This document shows positions 27,801 to 38,164 of a DNA stretch of 64,000 bases, one piece after another. The notes under the pieces are model-generated. The model saw only the letters and a list, made by a program, of their open reading frames with translations. It searched no databases and was not told where the DNA came from. Numbering within the stretch: position 1 is the stretch's first letter; each line of letters opens with the position of its first letter. The translations under genes and the position numbers were made by a program. The stretch is from Verrucomicrobiia bacterium (lineage in GTDB: Bacteria; Verrucomicrobiota; Verrucomicrobiia; Opitutales; Cerasicoccaceae): contig JAUIAM010000015.1 in NCBI GenBank assembly GCA_030425485.1, positions 1 to 64,000 of the forward strand. The letters run 5' to 3'.

Positions 27801-27936
27801 CGTAGGAAAGACACTTCAAGATTTGATAATCGCCGAATTTCTCACCTGGGGTCAGCACTTCATAGGCGCGTCCAGGGGGTGGGGTTCGGTTGGTCGAGTC
27901 GGCTGAATCCGTTGCCATGGTTTCTGATCTGGTCAC
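24811..27936 (-). CDS. Pseudokinase - PEGA repeats - FGE-like fusion, membrane anchored
   Basis: A 1041-residue protein. Residues ~30-310 have a protein-kinase fold with APEV and DIYAFGITAYWLLTG intact, but the active-site motifs are lost: the catalytic loop reads HLNLNPTNIL instead of HRDLKPxN, the DFG position reads VELG, and the usual VAxK lysine is replaced in TLFVLPPL. One membrane helix lies at ~355-385. Several PEGA-like repeats follow to ~760 (LRVRSIPKDANIYIEGKELG). The C-terminal ~250 residues (MQWIPAGSFIMGSPKEENAR ... RVVRGGGWETNVNRARAASR) form a formylglycine-generating-enzyme fold without its catalytic cysteines. It probably acts as a scaffold or sensor rather than an enzyme. Confidence 0.85.
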   Translation of the reverse strand: MTRSETMATDSADSTNRTPPPGRAYEVLTPGEKFGDYQILKCLSYDLMGSLYQVRKTRQKDNRTLFVLPPLVKGDSSFRERCFQASSKLSKLDHPGILKIEDVDTIKNRFVLFQEDFDGQNLADYLESIALDKQGKQQSESDELLADIATGLPEDEVKDILNQILEALEYAHSQRVLHLNLNPTNILRNEEGQIKLVELGLMSIAGKSLFEELVSAGIPPISLGPRRIRINTVDILAPEVRMGKEGDERADIYAFGITAYWLLTGQKPSYEYKPPSELNPDINPHWDTLIANCLERRQEKRYGSAKSVLKDLNNLNEVKERIEPLEPGTSETKSVFRHIDFIPVPKQIKKRGKGNERAFRLAVIGVFAVVFAYIVISFYSLAFSGDAIPEGNVAIRTPEGKKPKLSFSLEPESAMVTLSREKLSFPVQDGQLELNILPGNYRFEFTAPHHKKQIKLLAIEDKPQQITIALEPSMADVEILTNPGVRALAINSNGKTYNLGLANDDGVLMVADMLMAGEYTLRMEKEDYLPLEIEHFKFADDKLNSVKYMLSPIPGTLRVRSIPKDANIYIEGKELGLTNATISGLPVEEAFIVTLEKPGYRTKALEVTLPPNTSMVLDFGELTPRSSEIVPQLTFDGNPATTELLNAVTYHIGDQSYPGSASVLDRVPEGDVTLLVTHPAYLDITYNLKDLEDGRTYPLKLNMEAKPAVLTLAVSPDDIDLTVNANGRDYHLRELRTFSLKPYRQYHLTLDAPGYMPVHKSLLLNPNEKYTWDVTMEPIPGPVKNAPYMVSMGDIPMQWIPAGSFIMGSPKEENARLPEEGPQTEVTLTQGFWLGKYEVTQEQYREIMDKNPSEFRGENHPVQKVSWDDAMTFCRKINATERQAGRLPEGYVYRLPTEAEWEYAARAGALTPFYWGSTAGTSDANFRGLYPRERTTSVLEDPDLYGTTAVGQYPPNAFGLYDMHGNVAEWCLDYYNGRLPGGSVEDWVRNIGGGRRVVRGGGWETNVNRARAASRTDSLAASTISSSIGFRLCLGPDLENQ

Positions 27937-27976
27937 TGACGATACATGGGCTACGCTGTAGAAGCGGCAGCGCTAG

Positions 27977-28279
27977 TCAAGGCTTGAGGGTGTCGGGGGC
28001 GTTGCGGTCCTTGCCCGCTACCTTGTGGTAGGTGCCAGTGAGCTTGTCGCGCTCGTACTTGGTAAAGCCGGCTTTCTCGACGTTGTTATTCTCGAGTTTG
28101 CTGCGGGTGGCGCCCGGTGTGTACTTGGTGGCGAGATTGGGTGGCTGGTATACGCGCCTGACGGGTTCGCCGGTCAGGGGGTGCTGGGTGAGGGCCGGAG
28201 CACTCATGGGCTGCTCGATTTCAAAGGTCTCTCCCTCGCCGCCGTTGGCCTGTACGACTTCATAAACATAAATAGGCAT
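27977..28279 (-). CDS. FmdB-like protein lacking the zinc-ribbon cysteines
   Basis: About 100 residues from the ATG at 28279, where the typical FmdB opening MPIYVYEV begins; an upstream start at 28348 encodes an unlikely leader. FmdB-family proteins have MPIYEYxC..CG and a second CPxCG. Here the Cys positions are replaced (VVQANGGEGETFEIEQ, QHPLTGEPVRRVYQPP), so no zinc can be bound in the usual way. The rest (SKLENNNVEKAGFTKYERDK) keeps the family pattern. Function unknown. Confidence 0.65.
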   Translation of the reverse strand: MPIYVYEVVQANGGEGETFEIEQPMSAPALTQHPLTGEPVRRVYQPPNLATKYTPGATRSKLENNNVEKAGFTKYERDKLTGTYHKVAGKDRNAPDTLKP

Positions 28280-28465
28280 TTCCGAAGCATAGTGATTCCA
28301 GCCAAAATGGAAACTCAGATTTTGGCATGGGTTATGGAGCCTATGCATAAGGATACATTTGAAAGTGTAGGTTTGCTAAAAAAGATACCTCATATTGGAC
28401 TAGGGCTTATCCCGGAGGCAGTGAAGCCTTGTCACACAGTGACTTGCAGTTAGATTTAATGCCAG

Positions 28466-31531
<3,066 letters not shown>

Positions 31532-31602
31532 GCGCATGACTTTCGGCTTTTCGCTCTTGGCGTGACAGAATAATTATCCCGTTTTCCTATATGGTTGATA
31601 AC

Positions 31603-31662
31603 GCATTGGTAGGGAGGGCTGCCCACGGTCGCTTTGCGTTCCTTGCGTGCTTTGCGGTTAAA
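31603..31662. repeat. Degenerate copies of two repeat families
   Basis: TTGGTAGGGAGGGCTGCC (a degenerate copy of the GGACGGCTG hairpin family, hairpin lost) runs directly into a CTTTGCGTTCCTTGCGTGCT arm of the CCGCAAAG family, in the gap between the histidine kinase and peptide deformylase genes. Confidence 0.5.
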
Positions 31663-31681
31663 TATTTATCCGCTGTGCTAC

Positions 31682-32260
31682 CTAGCGCTTGTTGGCCTTG
31701 AGCCAGTCGCGGGTGTCGCGACGGAGGCGTCGGACCTTGGACTCGATCATGCGGAGGACTTGTGGTCGCATGCGGTCGATGAAGAGCACGCCCTGCAGGT
31801 GGTCGTACTCGTGCTGGATCACGCGGGCAAAGAGCCCGTCGCAAATGATCTGGTGCGCCTTGCCGTCGAGGTCCTGGTAATCCATTTTCACGGAAATGGG
31901 GCGCTCGACCTTGCCGCGGATATTGGGAAAGGACAGGCAGCCTTCTTCGTAGGGGGCGTCTTCGCCCGAAAGCTCAATCACGGGATTGACCACGACCAGC
32001 GGCATGATGAGGTCCAGCGGCGGACACTTGCCATCGACGGTGTAGGTGCTGTGCCCGCCATCCATCTCGGACGGTAGCTCCATGACGAACAGTTGAATCG
32101 CCTGGCCGATCTGCTGGGCGGCCAGCCCGATGCCCTCGGCCTCGCGCATGGTCTCGATCATCTGCTCGGACAGCTTGCGCAGGGCGGCGTCAAACGCCGT
32201 TACCGGGGCTCCTTTTTCCTTTAAAATGCTTTCTCCGTATTGCGTGACACGTAGGCTCAT
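31682..32260 (-). CDS. def: Peptide deformylase
   Basis: About 192 residues from the ATG at 32260 (SLRVTQYGESILKEKGAPV), the usual opening; an upstream start at 32314 adds an unrelated leader. All three metal/active-site motifs are present: GIGLAAQQIG (motif 1, residues ~42-51), EEGCLSFP (motif 2, with the metal Cys) and QHEYDHLQG (motif 3, HExxH-type). It removes the N-formyl group from new proteins and binds Fe2+ or a similar metal. It is monocistronic here. Confidence 0.93.
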   Translation of the reverse strand: MSLRVTQYGESILKEKGAPVTAFDAALRKLSEQMIETMREAEGIGLAAQQIGQAIQLFVMELPSEMDGGHSTYTVDGKCPPLDLIMPLVVVNPVIELSGEDAPYEEGCLSFPNIRGKVERPISVKMDYQDLDGKAHQIICDGLFARVIQHEYDHLQGVLFIDRMRPQVLRMIESKVRRLRRDTRDWLKANKR

Positions 32261-32304
32261 TGACCAAGCATCTTGGCCACCTTTCCCCTCTTTGGAAACA
32301 ACAA

Positions 32305-32480
32305 ACAAACGCACGGCATTTGATCCGCCCCAAACGCGCGGCGTTTGATCCGTTTGATGGGGGCTCTGCCCCCATCGCTCCCGATGGTCGCTGCCCCCGG
32401 TGTGCGGCGTTTGATCCGATCAAGTATCAGTGATCCGAAGGATCACGGGTGAAGGGCATTGCCCTTCTCACGGGTGCAGG
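32305..32480. repeat. Hairpin-rich repeat region with GCGTTTGATCCG direct repeats
   Basis: Three copies of a CGG(C/C)(A/G)TTTGATCCG unit (about 32314, 32338 and 32402) surround a perfect 9-bp hairpin (32356-32364 with 32368-32376, GATGGGGGC/GCCCCCATC). Downstream are smaller hairpins (TGATCC-GAA-GGATCA and GAAGGGCA-T-TGCCCTTC). The segment 32359-32396 closely matches 50196-50235 in reverse orientation. The region lies 5' of def and 3' of the chemoreceptor gene and may help end its transcript. Confidence 0.55.
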
Positions 32481-32492
32481 GCTTTACCTTTC

Positions 32493-34601
32493 CTAGGTCT
32501 TGAAGCGCTCGATCTCGTTTTGGAGGACGTCGGCGCTGCGGCGGAGGTTGCTCAGCATGCTGTGGGTTTGCTTGACCGCAGCGGCGGTCTGCTGGGCGGA
32601 CTCGCTCAGGTGGGCCATCGCTTCGTTGATCTGCTCCGCGCCTGCGCTCTGGGACTCCATGCCCTCAAGGATCTGGTCAAAGCGCGGGGGCAAGCCCTGC
32701 ACCTGCTGGATGACGTCCGTCAGTCGCTTGCTGATGCCCACGATTTCCTCCACGCTGGTTTCCACCTTGCGGGAAAAGTCGTTCATGCTCTTCACGCCGG
32801 TGCCGACCGCGCTCATCATGTCCTTGACGCTGGACTCGATTTCGAGCGTGGAGAGGGCGGCCTGATCGGCCAGACGGCGAATCTCCGTGGCCACGACAGA
32901 GAAGCCGCGCCCGGACTCGCCCGCCTTGCGCGCCTCGATGGCGGCGTTGAGCGAGAGCAGGTTGGTCTGGTCGGCCACCTTGGTCATGGTCAGCACAATG
33001 CTGCTGATGGCGGTGGCCTTTTGCTGGATAAGGTTGAGCTGGTCGGAAACGTCGGAGTTAGACTCCTGCAGTTCGGACATCGAGTCGCCCAGATTCTGAA
33101 GCAGGTCCAGGTCGGACTCGGCGTTGAGCGCGACTTTCTGGGTGATGTCGTTGACGTTGTGCATGGTCGTGGTCAGCTCCTTGGCCGTGCTGGAAATCTG
33201 GCGCGCAGTGGCGTTGACCTCAACCGAGGAGGTGCCCGTCTGCTCAGCGATGGTCACCTGCTGGCGTGCGGCGGAGGAGATGTGCTGCGCGGTTTTGGCG
33301 ATCTCGCCCCCGGCGATTTTGACCTTGCCGATGAGGGACTTGAAGTTCGCGGTCATGGTGCGCGCGGCCTGGGCCAGTTGCCCAATCTCGGTGCGGGAGC
33401 GGCACGGGATGTCCACCGTCAAGTCGCCATCGGCCATGCGGTTTGCGGCGGTGGTCAGGGTGAGGATCGGCTGGGTAATGCCACGCGAGAGCAGGATGGC
33501 CACGGCGATGACAATGATGGCGGTGATGCCGGCCACACTGAGCGAAATGTGCGAGAGGTAATCAATCGGCTCGAAGACCTCGTCCTTGTCGATCTTGAGC
33601 ACGAGGCCCATGCGGAGGTTCGGTAAGTACTCCCAGCCAGCCAGGACATCCACGCCGCGGTAGTCGGTGACGAGGCTGCCGCCGCTCTCGCCGCGCACGG
33701 CAAGCTGCACGGGTGTCATGGCTTCGCCCGGCTTGGGTGTGAAGGGGACGGAGTAGTTGAAGGCGGCGTCATCGATGTGGCGCACGTCGTTGAGGAAGAG
33801 AATCTGATCGCCCTCGCGGGAGGCGAGGATGATTTCTCCGCTCTTGCTCATGCCGGAGTAGTCGCTGACCACGTCGAAGATGTCCTCGTTTTTAGGCGAG
33901 AGAATGACCATGCCGAGGTAGCGGCCATCGTGCAGCACGGGGGCGCTGATGAAGAGCGCGGGCTCGCCCGTGGTCGGGTCGATGCGGAAGTCCGAGGTCT
34001 GCGAAGACATGAGCCGCTCCGTGCGGTGAAAGAGCCGGGCCATCTCGGTGTCGGCATTCCCCTCGGCGTTGAGGTCGCGGTAACCGCTCTCGATGTCGGG
34101 CATGGCGTAGACGACGACGCCTTCTGCGTTGACCAGATAGAGGCGGTTAAAGCCCAGCTCGGTTACGAGTTTTTTCAAGCCCCGGCTATGGTGGAGAAGC
34201 AGTTCCTTGTAGGCGGGGGTTTTTTGATAAGTCTCGATCTGGTCCGAATCGATGTCCTTGAGCGTTTGCAGGGTCATCCAGGCGCCGGGGCTGGCTGAGA
34301 CGAGCGAGACGATGTTCTGCGTCTCGTGCAGGTAGGTGTGGATGCTGTTGACCTGGCGGACGGCGATGGCCTCCAGGTATTCCGTCTCTGTTTCGAGGAG
34401 AGTTTTTTGGGCCAGGATGAAATTGACCGTGGCGACGATGCCCAGCGGGATGAGTGCGATGAGCAGAAAGGAGACCATGATCTGGCGGCCGAGACGGCTC
34501 CGGCGCACGGACTCGGTGCTCTCGCGGACCGGGGGCGTGGCCTTACGGACCGGACGCGTGGTCTTGCTGCCAAAGGGGAAAGATTTATCGGTATCGGCCA
34601 T
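32493..34601 (-). CDS. Methyl-accepting chemotaxis protein with Cache-type sensor
   Basis: About 702 residues from the ATG at 34601, 11 bp after the stop of the binding-protein gene. It has a cytoplasmic basic N-terminus, a membrane helix (IMVSFLLIALIPLGIVATVN), a periplasmic dCache-like sensor (~100-360), a second helix (VAGITAIIVIAVAILL), a HAMP linker (TTAANRMADGDLTVDI) and a signalling domain with the conserved hairpin tip (DQTNLLSLNAAIEARKAGES). It would relay signals to CheA/CheW. Coupling to a periplasmic amide/urea-type binding protein suggests attractant sensing through that protein. Confidence 0.88.
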   Translation of the reverse strand: MADTDKSFPFGSKTTRPVRKATPPVRESTESVRRSRLGRQIMVSFLLIALIPLGIVATVNFILAQKTLLETETEYLEAIAVRQVNSIHTYLHETQNIVSLVSASPGAWMTLQTLKDIDSDQIETYQKTPAYKELLLHHSRGLKKLVTELGFNRLYLVNAEGVVVYAMPDIESGYRDLNAEGNADTEMARLFHRTERLMSSQTSDFRIDPTTGEPALFISAPVLHDGRYLGMVILSPKNEDIFDVVSDYSGMSKSGEIILASREGDQILFLNDVRHIDDAAFNYSVPFTPKPGEAMTPVQLAVRGESGGSLVTDYRGVDVLAGWEYLPNLRMGLVLKIDKDEVFEPIDYLSHISLSVAGITAIIVIAVAILLSRGITQPILTLTTAANRMADGDLTVDIPCRSRTEIGQLAQAARTMTANFKSLIGKVKIAGGEIAKTAQHISSAARQQVTIAEQTGTSSVEVNATARQISSTAKELTTTMHNVNDITQKVALNAESDLDLLQNLGDSMSELQESNSDVSDQLNLIQQKATAISSIVLTMTKVADQTNLLSLNAAIEARKAGESGRGFSVVATEIRRLADQAALSTLEIESSVKDMMSAVGTGVKSMNDFSRKVETSVEEIVGISKRLTDVIQQVQGLPPRFDQILEGMESQSAGAEQINEAMAHLSESAQQTAAAVKQTHSMLSNLRRSADVLQNEIERFKT

Positions 34602-34612
34602 GATGCGTTCGG

Positions 34613-35920
34613 TCAGGGTGCCGTCTTGCGTGGAGCGGACCAGCGACCTCCCCAATCGCGGTTGAGTTTAGCCAGGTATTCGTCCCACTCGTCCATGCTG
34701 CGAAAAACCGGGTAGGGGTCGGGGCGCACGGGTATCTCGCTCTCCCAGACGATGTCAAAGTTCCCATCCGGGCGAATGCGGCCGATGCGCACGATCTTGA
34801 ACAGGTGCTGGTTCTCCGGGTGGACGAAGACCATGCCGCCGGGGGCGTCAAAGCTCTGTGTGCTCAGGTAATCACGTACCGCTGCCGGATCGTAACTGTG
34901 GGCGTGCTGTTTGATCTCGCTCTCGTGCGCATTGGCAATGGCCCGGGCCCAGAGGTAGACGCCGATGTAGGCCGCCTCCATCGGGTCGGAGGCGATGACT
35001 TCCTCGCCAAAGCGGGCCTTGAGTCGTTGGATAAAGGCGCGGTTTTCCGGCGAGCTGACGGACTGGAAGTAGTTCCACGCGGCGTAGTCGCCCGCCATTT
35101 CGCGGGCTCCGGCCTTGCGCAGTTCGATTTCGCCCATGCTGAAGGACAGGGTGGGGATTTCCTCCGGGGTGATGCCCGCCTCGCGCAGTTGGTGGAAAAA
35201 GAGCGTGTTTACCTCGCCGTTGAGGGTGTTGACGATGACGTCGGGCCGCTTCTGGGCGATCTCGTCCACCAGCGCGGCCAGTTCACCCTCTCGGAGGGCG
35301 TTTGCGGCTAGCGGCAGATAGGCTTCGCCTACGGGCTCCGCTCCGAACGCCTTCAATTGGTCCGTGATAATGGTGTTGGCCGTATGAGGAAAAACGTAGT
35401 CCGAGCCCACGAGGTACATGCGCTCGCCCAGCTCCTCCATCGCCCAGTGAATGGCCGGGATGATTTGCTGGTTGGGGGCCGCGCCGAGGTAAACGATGTT
35501 GGGGGAATTTTCGATGCCCTCGTACTGCACGGGGTAAAAGAGCAGGCTCTCGTACTTCTCCACCACGGGTTTGACGGCCTTGCGGCTGGCCGAGGTCCAG
35601 CAGCCGAAGATAGCCACGACCTTTTCCTCTTTAATTAAACGTTCGGCCTCGCGGGCGAACACGGCTGGGTCCGACCGCCCGTCGGCAATGACGTACTCGA
35701 CCTTGACGCCCGGGATGATGCCCTCGGCGTTGATTTCCTCGATGGCGAGGATGGTGGCGTCCACCACGGGCTTTTCGGACTCCGCCATCGGACCGCTCTG
35801 CGAGTGCAGGATGCCGACCTTGATCGTCTCCATCTCACGGGCCGAAGGGCCGCAGCCCGCCAACAGCCACGCCATCAGACAGGGTGCCAGCAAGGTCAAC
35901 GCGTAGTGCAAGCCTCTCAT
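34613..35920 (-). CDS. UrtA/FmdD-like periplasmic substrate-binding lipoprotein
   Basis: A 435-residue protein with a lipoprotein signal (LMAWLLAGCG). It has the UrtA/AmiC family features: IKVGILHSQSGPMAESEKP, FGCWTSASRKAVKPVVE, SLLFYPVQYEGIENSPNIVY, IPAIHWAME and YVFPHTANTI. Such proteins bind urea or short amides and usually feed an ABC permease (UrtBCDE). No permease genes are adjacent; instead the chemoreceptor gene follows by 11 bp, so it may serve sensing rather than uptake. The ligand is not proven. Confidence 0.85.
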   Translation of the reverse strand: MRGLHYALTLLAPCLMAWLLAGCGPSAREMETIKVGILHSQSGPMAESEKPVVDATILAIEEINAEGIIPGVKVEYVIADGRSDPAVFAREAERLIKEEKVVAIFGCWTSASRKAVKPVVEKYESLLFYPVQYEGIENSPNIVYLGAAPNQQIIPAIHWAMEELGERMYLVGSDYVFPHTANTIITDQLKAFGAEPVGEAYLPLAANALREGELAALVDEIAQKRPDVIVNTLNGEVNTLFFHQLREAGITPEEIPTLSFSMGEIELRKAGAREMAGDYAAWNYFQSVSSPENRAFIQRLKARFGEEVIASDPMEAAYIGVYLWARAIANAHESEIKQHAHSYDPAAVRDYLSTQSFDAPGGMVFVHPENQHLFKIVRIGRIRPDGNFDIVWESEIPVRPDPYPVFRSMDEWDEYLAKLNRDWGGRWSAPRKTAP

Positions 35921-35980
35921 CTTTAGGCGATTGTTCCGAATCCACGCGTTGCTTCAATCTTTTTGTGGGCCGGGTGTGTA

Positions 35981-36045
35981 GTGGGGCTGCGCGCCCCACA
36001 CCCGCGGCAGGCAAAGCCTGCACTTTCGATGCTACGCATCGTAGC
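35981..36045. repeat. Three short hairpins in a row, including dispersed repeat copy 2
   Basis: Consecutive perfect stems: GTGGGGC/GCCCCAC (35981-35999), GCAGGC/GCCTGC (36007-36021) and GCTACG/CGTAGC (36031-36045). The stretch 36002-36041 matches the repeat at 811-850. The block lies in the 575-bp gap 5' of the binding-protein gene. Confidence 0.6.
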
Positions 36046-36087
36046 TTGGATTCTCGCAGTCAGCTTCACTGACTGCGAGAATCCAAG
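36045..36087. repeat. Perfect 19-bp-stem hairpin
   Basis: Arms 36045-36063 (CTTGGATTCTCGCAGTCAG) and 36069-36087 are perfect reverse complements around a 5-base loop CTTCA. There is no T-run after it on either strand, so a standard terminator is unlikely. It is the longest perfect hairpin I found in the window. Confidence 0.7.
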
Positions 36088-36158
36088 AAATGCATCAAAA
36101 CCGAGCCACCTCAAAGCCAATAGGCCGAATGGCTTGGAACATGAGGGTTAGACTATTT

Positions 36159-36320
36159 TCACATCTTACATATCAATACGAAAAAACTAGCTCCCATAAC
36201 GAAGAGGAACATTGCCAATAGAATGGCGACGATGCATATCGTGTTTGCGGGCGTTACGTCCGAAAGCAGAGCGCGAACGCTCTGGACTAATACTATCCAT
36301 GGAATAAGTTTCTTATCCAT
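36159..36320 (-). CDS. Possible 53-residue membrane protein
   Basis: A short open frame that starts ATG at 36320 (MDKKLIPWIVLVQSVRALLS) and continues into one strong hydrophobic segment (ICIVAILLAMFLFVMGASFF), ending VLICKM. A single-span small protein of this form is plausible, but there is no clear ribosome-binding site and no family match I can name. It fills most of the otherwise empty part of the 575-bp gap between the binding-protein gene and the gene at 36496. The rest of that gap is hairpins and AT-rich sequence. Confidence 0.35.
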   Translation of the reverse strand: MDKKLIPWIVLVQSVRALLSDVTPANTICIVAILLAMFLFVMGASFFVLICKM

Positions 36321-36495
36321 GTGAACAGAGCCTAATAGCTCTGGTGCTTCGTCAACTGGGGTGATATGATGTTGTGGTAAGGTTTTAATTTATTGATCTT
36401 TAGTATCTTATATAATAATAGCAGTGTCATCTCTCTCTTGCGATTTTTCTCTGCTATCTCCGCTTCCTCCTGTTAGATAATCCATCAGCCCAACC

Positions 36496-38160
36496 ATGAA
36501 ATTTATCGCCTGCATCGCGCTCGTTCTTGCTCTCCTGGCCGCCCTGGCCGGGGTGGTGGTGCCGGTGCAGTTTGGGTCGGTCTCGGAGACGACCCTCGCT
36601 GCCGCCGGACGGGCGGAGGGCAACGTTAGTCTGCGACAGCGGGCGGAGGAGCTCTTTGCCCTCGGCAAGACCGGACCGGCGGAGCTGCTTTTGCGGGCCG
36701 AGGCGGAGTCCCTGCGTTTGCAGGGGATTGAGCCGGAGTTGTCGCCACTCATGGACGAGATCGCGGCCTACCGGGCCGAGCACCCCATGCTGACCTACGC
36801 GGGCGGGCCAGATGTCTTTTTCGATCAATTTCTCAAACTCATTCGCCTGCCCGAGGAAGAGCGGGGGAGCGTCTCGGTCAACGCCCTGCTCATTCCCGCG
36901 GGAAACCGGGCCGAGCTCCTGGACTACCTCAAGCAGTCGAGTAACGCCACCGTGCTCAAGCTGTTGGAAACGCGGCGGCTGACCTCCGTCACGCGCTTTA
37001 TGCCCGTGTCTGCCCCGGCGGGCGCACCGCTGGATTCGGCCATCCTGACCAGCGCATTGCTGGTACAGGGGAACTATTTGCAGGAGTCGCTCACGCGGGA
37101 AATTCGCGGGCTGGCCGTGCGCGCGCTTGAGCTCGACCACCGTGCGACCGACCAGCTCGAAGCCTTCTACCTCTCCGTCCTCGGCTCCGGGCAGCGCCTG
37201 AACTGGATAGCGCTGGCCGAGTGGGTGCGCCCGGTGCAGTCCTGGCCCGAACTGGTCAGCTTGACGACCTTTTTGCGTCAAAACCCCGAGCAACTGTCGC
37301 TACTTTACGCCGCAGTGGTGCTTTCGGGCGAGCCACAAGCCGTAACCGCCTACCTGCGGGCGGACAACACCACGCCGTGGCAAGATCTCGCCCTCGGCCT
37401 GTCCCACGGCAAGCTCGCGCTCGACGCGCTGCTGGAGTCCGGGCGCCCGGTTTCGCGCACGCCTTTTTGGCTAAAGCCGCTGGTAGAACAAGTGCCGCCG
37501 GAGTTTGCTGACTGGGCCTTTCGCGCCCCGGCGCTGGCCCTCGGGCTCAAACTCGCCCTGTTTTTCCTCGCCGGACTCTTCCTCGCCATGAGTTTGAAGC
37601 GTTTCCTGGCCGGTGAGTCCGTGCGGGAAACGCGCCGCCGCGGCCCCCTGGCCGTCATGACCGACGTCGGCCTTGGCGGCGTATTGGTGGTCATCCTCGT
37701 GCTGGCCACCGAACCGAACTTGCTTGCCCAGACCGTGTCGGAACCGGGTAAGCTGTTTTTGGAGTTTGAAATCACCCAACCCAGCGACATCGTGAATCAA
37801 GAAACTATGGACACCTCCGGCCTCGACCAGATCACCCTGCTCGTGCTGCTCATCTTCTTCGTCGTGCAGCTCGTCATCTACTCGGTTTGCCTGCTCAAGC
37901 TCGCGCAAATCCGCAACGCCCCTGTGCCGGCAGATACGAAGCTCAAACTCCTCGAAAACGAGGACAATCTCTTCGACGCCGGGCTCTACGTCGGCCTCTC
38001 CGGCACGGTCATCTCGCTGCTCATGCTGGCGATGGGCATCGTGCAGGCCAGCCTCGTCTCGGCCTACGCCTCGACCCTGTTCGGCATCATCTTCGTCGCC
38101 CTGCTCAAGATCCTCAACGTCCGCCCCATGCGCCGGAAGCTCATCCTGGAGACAAATTGA
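36496..38160 (+). CDS. Membrane protein with MotA/ExbB-like C-terminal region
   Basis: A 554-residue protein with an N-terminal membrane helix or signal anchor, a helical extracytoplasmic region (residues ~30-345), and then about four hydrophobic segments (~350-375, ~390-410, ~440-465, ~495-545). The last pair (LFDAGLYVGLSGTVISLLML, then SAYASTLFGIIFVALLKILN) resembles the paired helices of MotA/TolQ/ExbB proton-channel proteins in its Gly/Thr pattern. The gene two places on encodes a protein whose N-terminal helix carries an Asp as in MotB/ExbD. Together they may form an ion-driven complex; this is inference. Confidence 0.6.
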   Translation: MKFIACIALVLALLAALAGVVVPVQFGSVSETTLAAAGRAEGNVSLRQRAEELFALGKTGPAELLLRAEAESLRLQGIEPELSPLMDEIAAYRAEHPMLTYAGGPDVFFDQFLKLIRLPEEERGSVSVNALLIPAGNRAELLDYLKQSSNATVLKLLETRRLTSVTRFMPVSAPAGAPLDSAILTSALLVQGNYLQESLTREIRGLAVRALELDHRATDQLEAFYLSVLGSGQRLNWIALAEWVRPVQSWPELVSLTTFLRQNPEQLSLLYAAVVLSGEPQAVTAYLRADNTTPWQDLALGLSHGKLALDALLESGRPVSRTPFWLKPLVEQVPPEFADWAFRAPALALGLKLALFFLAGLFLAMSLKRFLAGESVRETRRRGPLAVMTDVGLGGVLVVILVLATEPNLLAQTVSEPGKLFLEFEITQPSDIVNQETMDTSGLDQITLLVLLIFFVVQLVIYSVCLLKLAQIRNAPVPADTKLKLLENEDNLFDAGLYVGLSGTVISLLMLAMGIVQASLVSAYASTLFGIIFVALLKILNVRPMRRKLILETN

Positions 38161-38164
38161 GGAA

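Noticed and set aside
32312-32415. Three GCGTTTGATCCG-type repeats considered as a CRISPR array
   Set aside because: Unit is only ~15 bp, spacing is uneven and no cas gene is near; better read as hairpin repeat DNA.
36045-36087. 19-bp hairpin as a transcription terminator
   Set aside because: No T-run follows on either strand and it lies 5' of the nearest gene.
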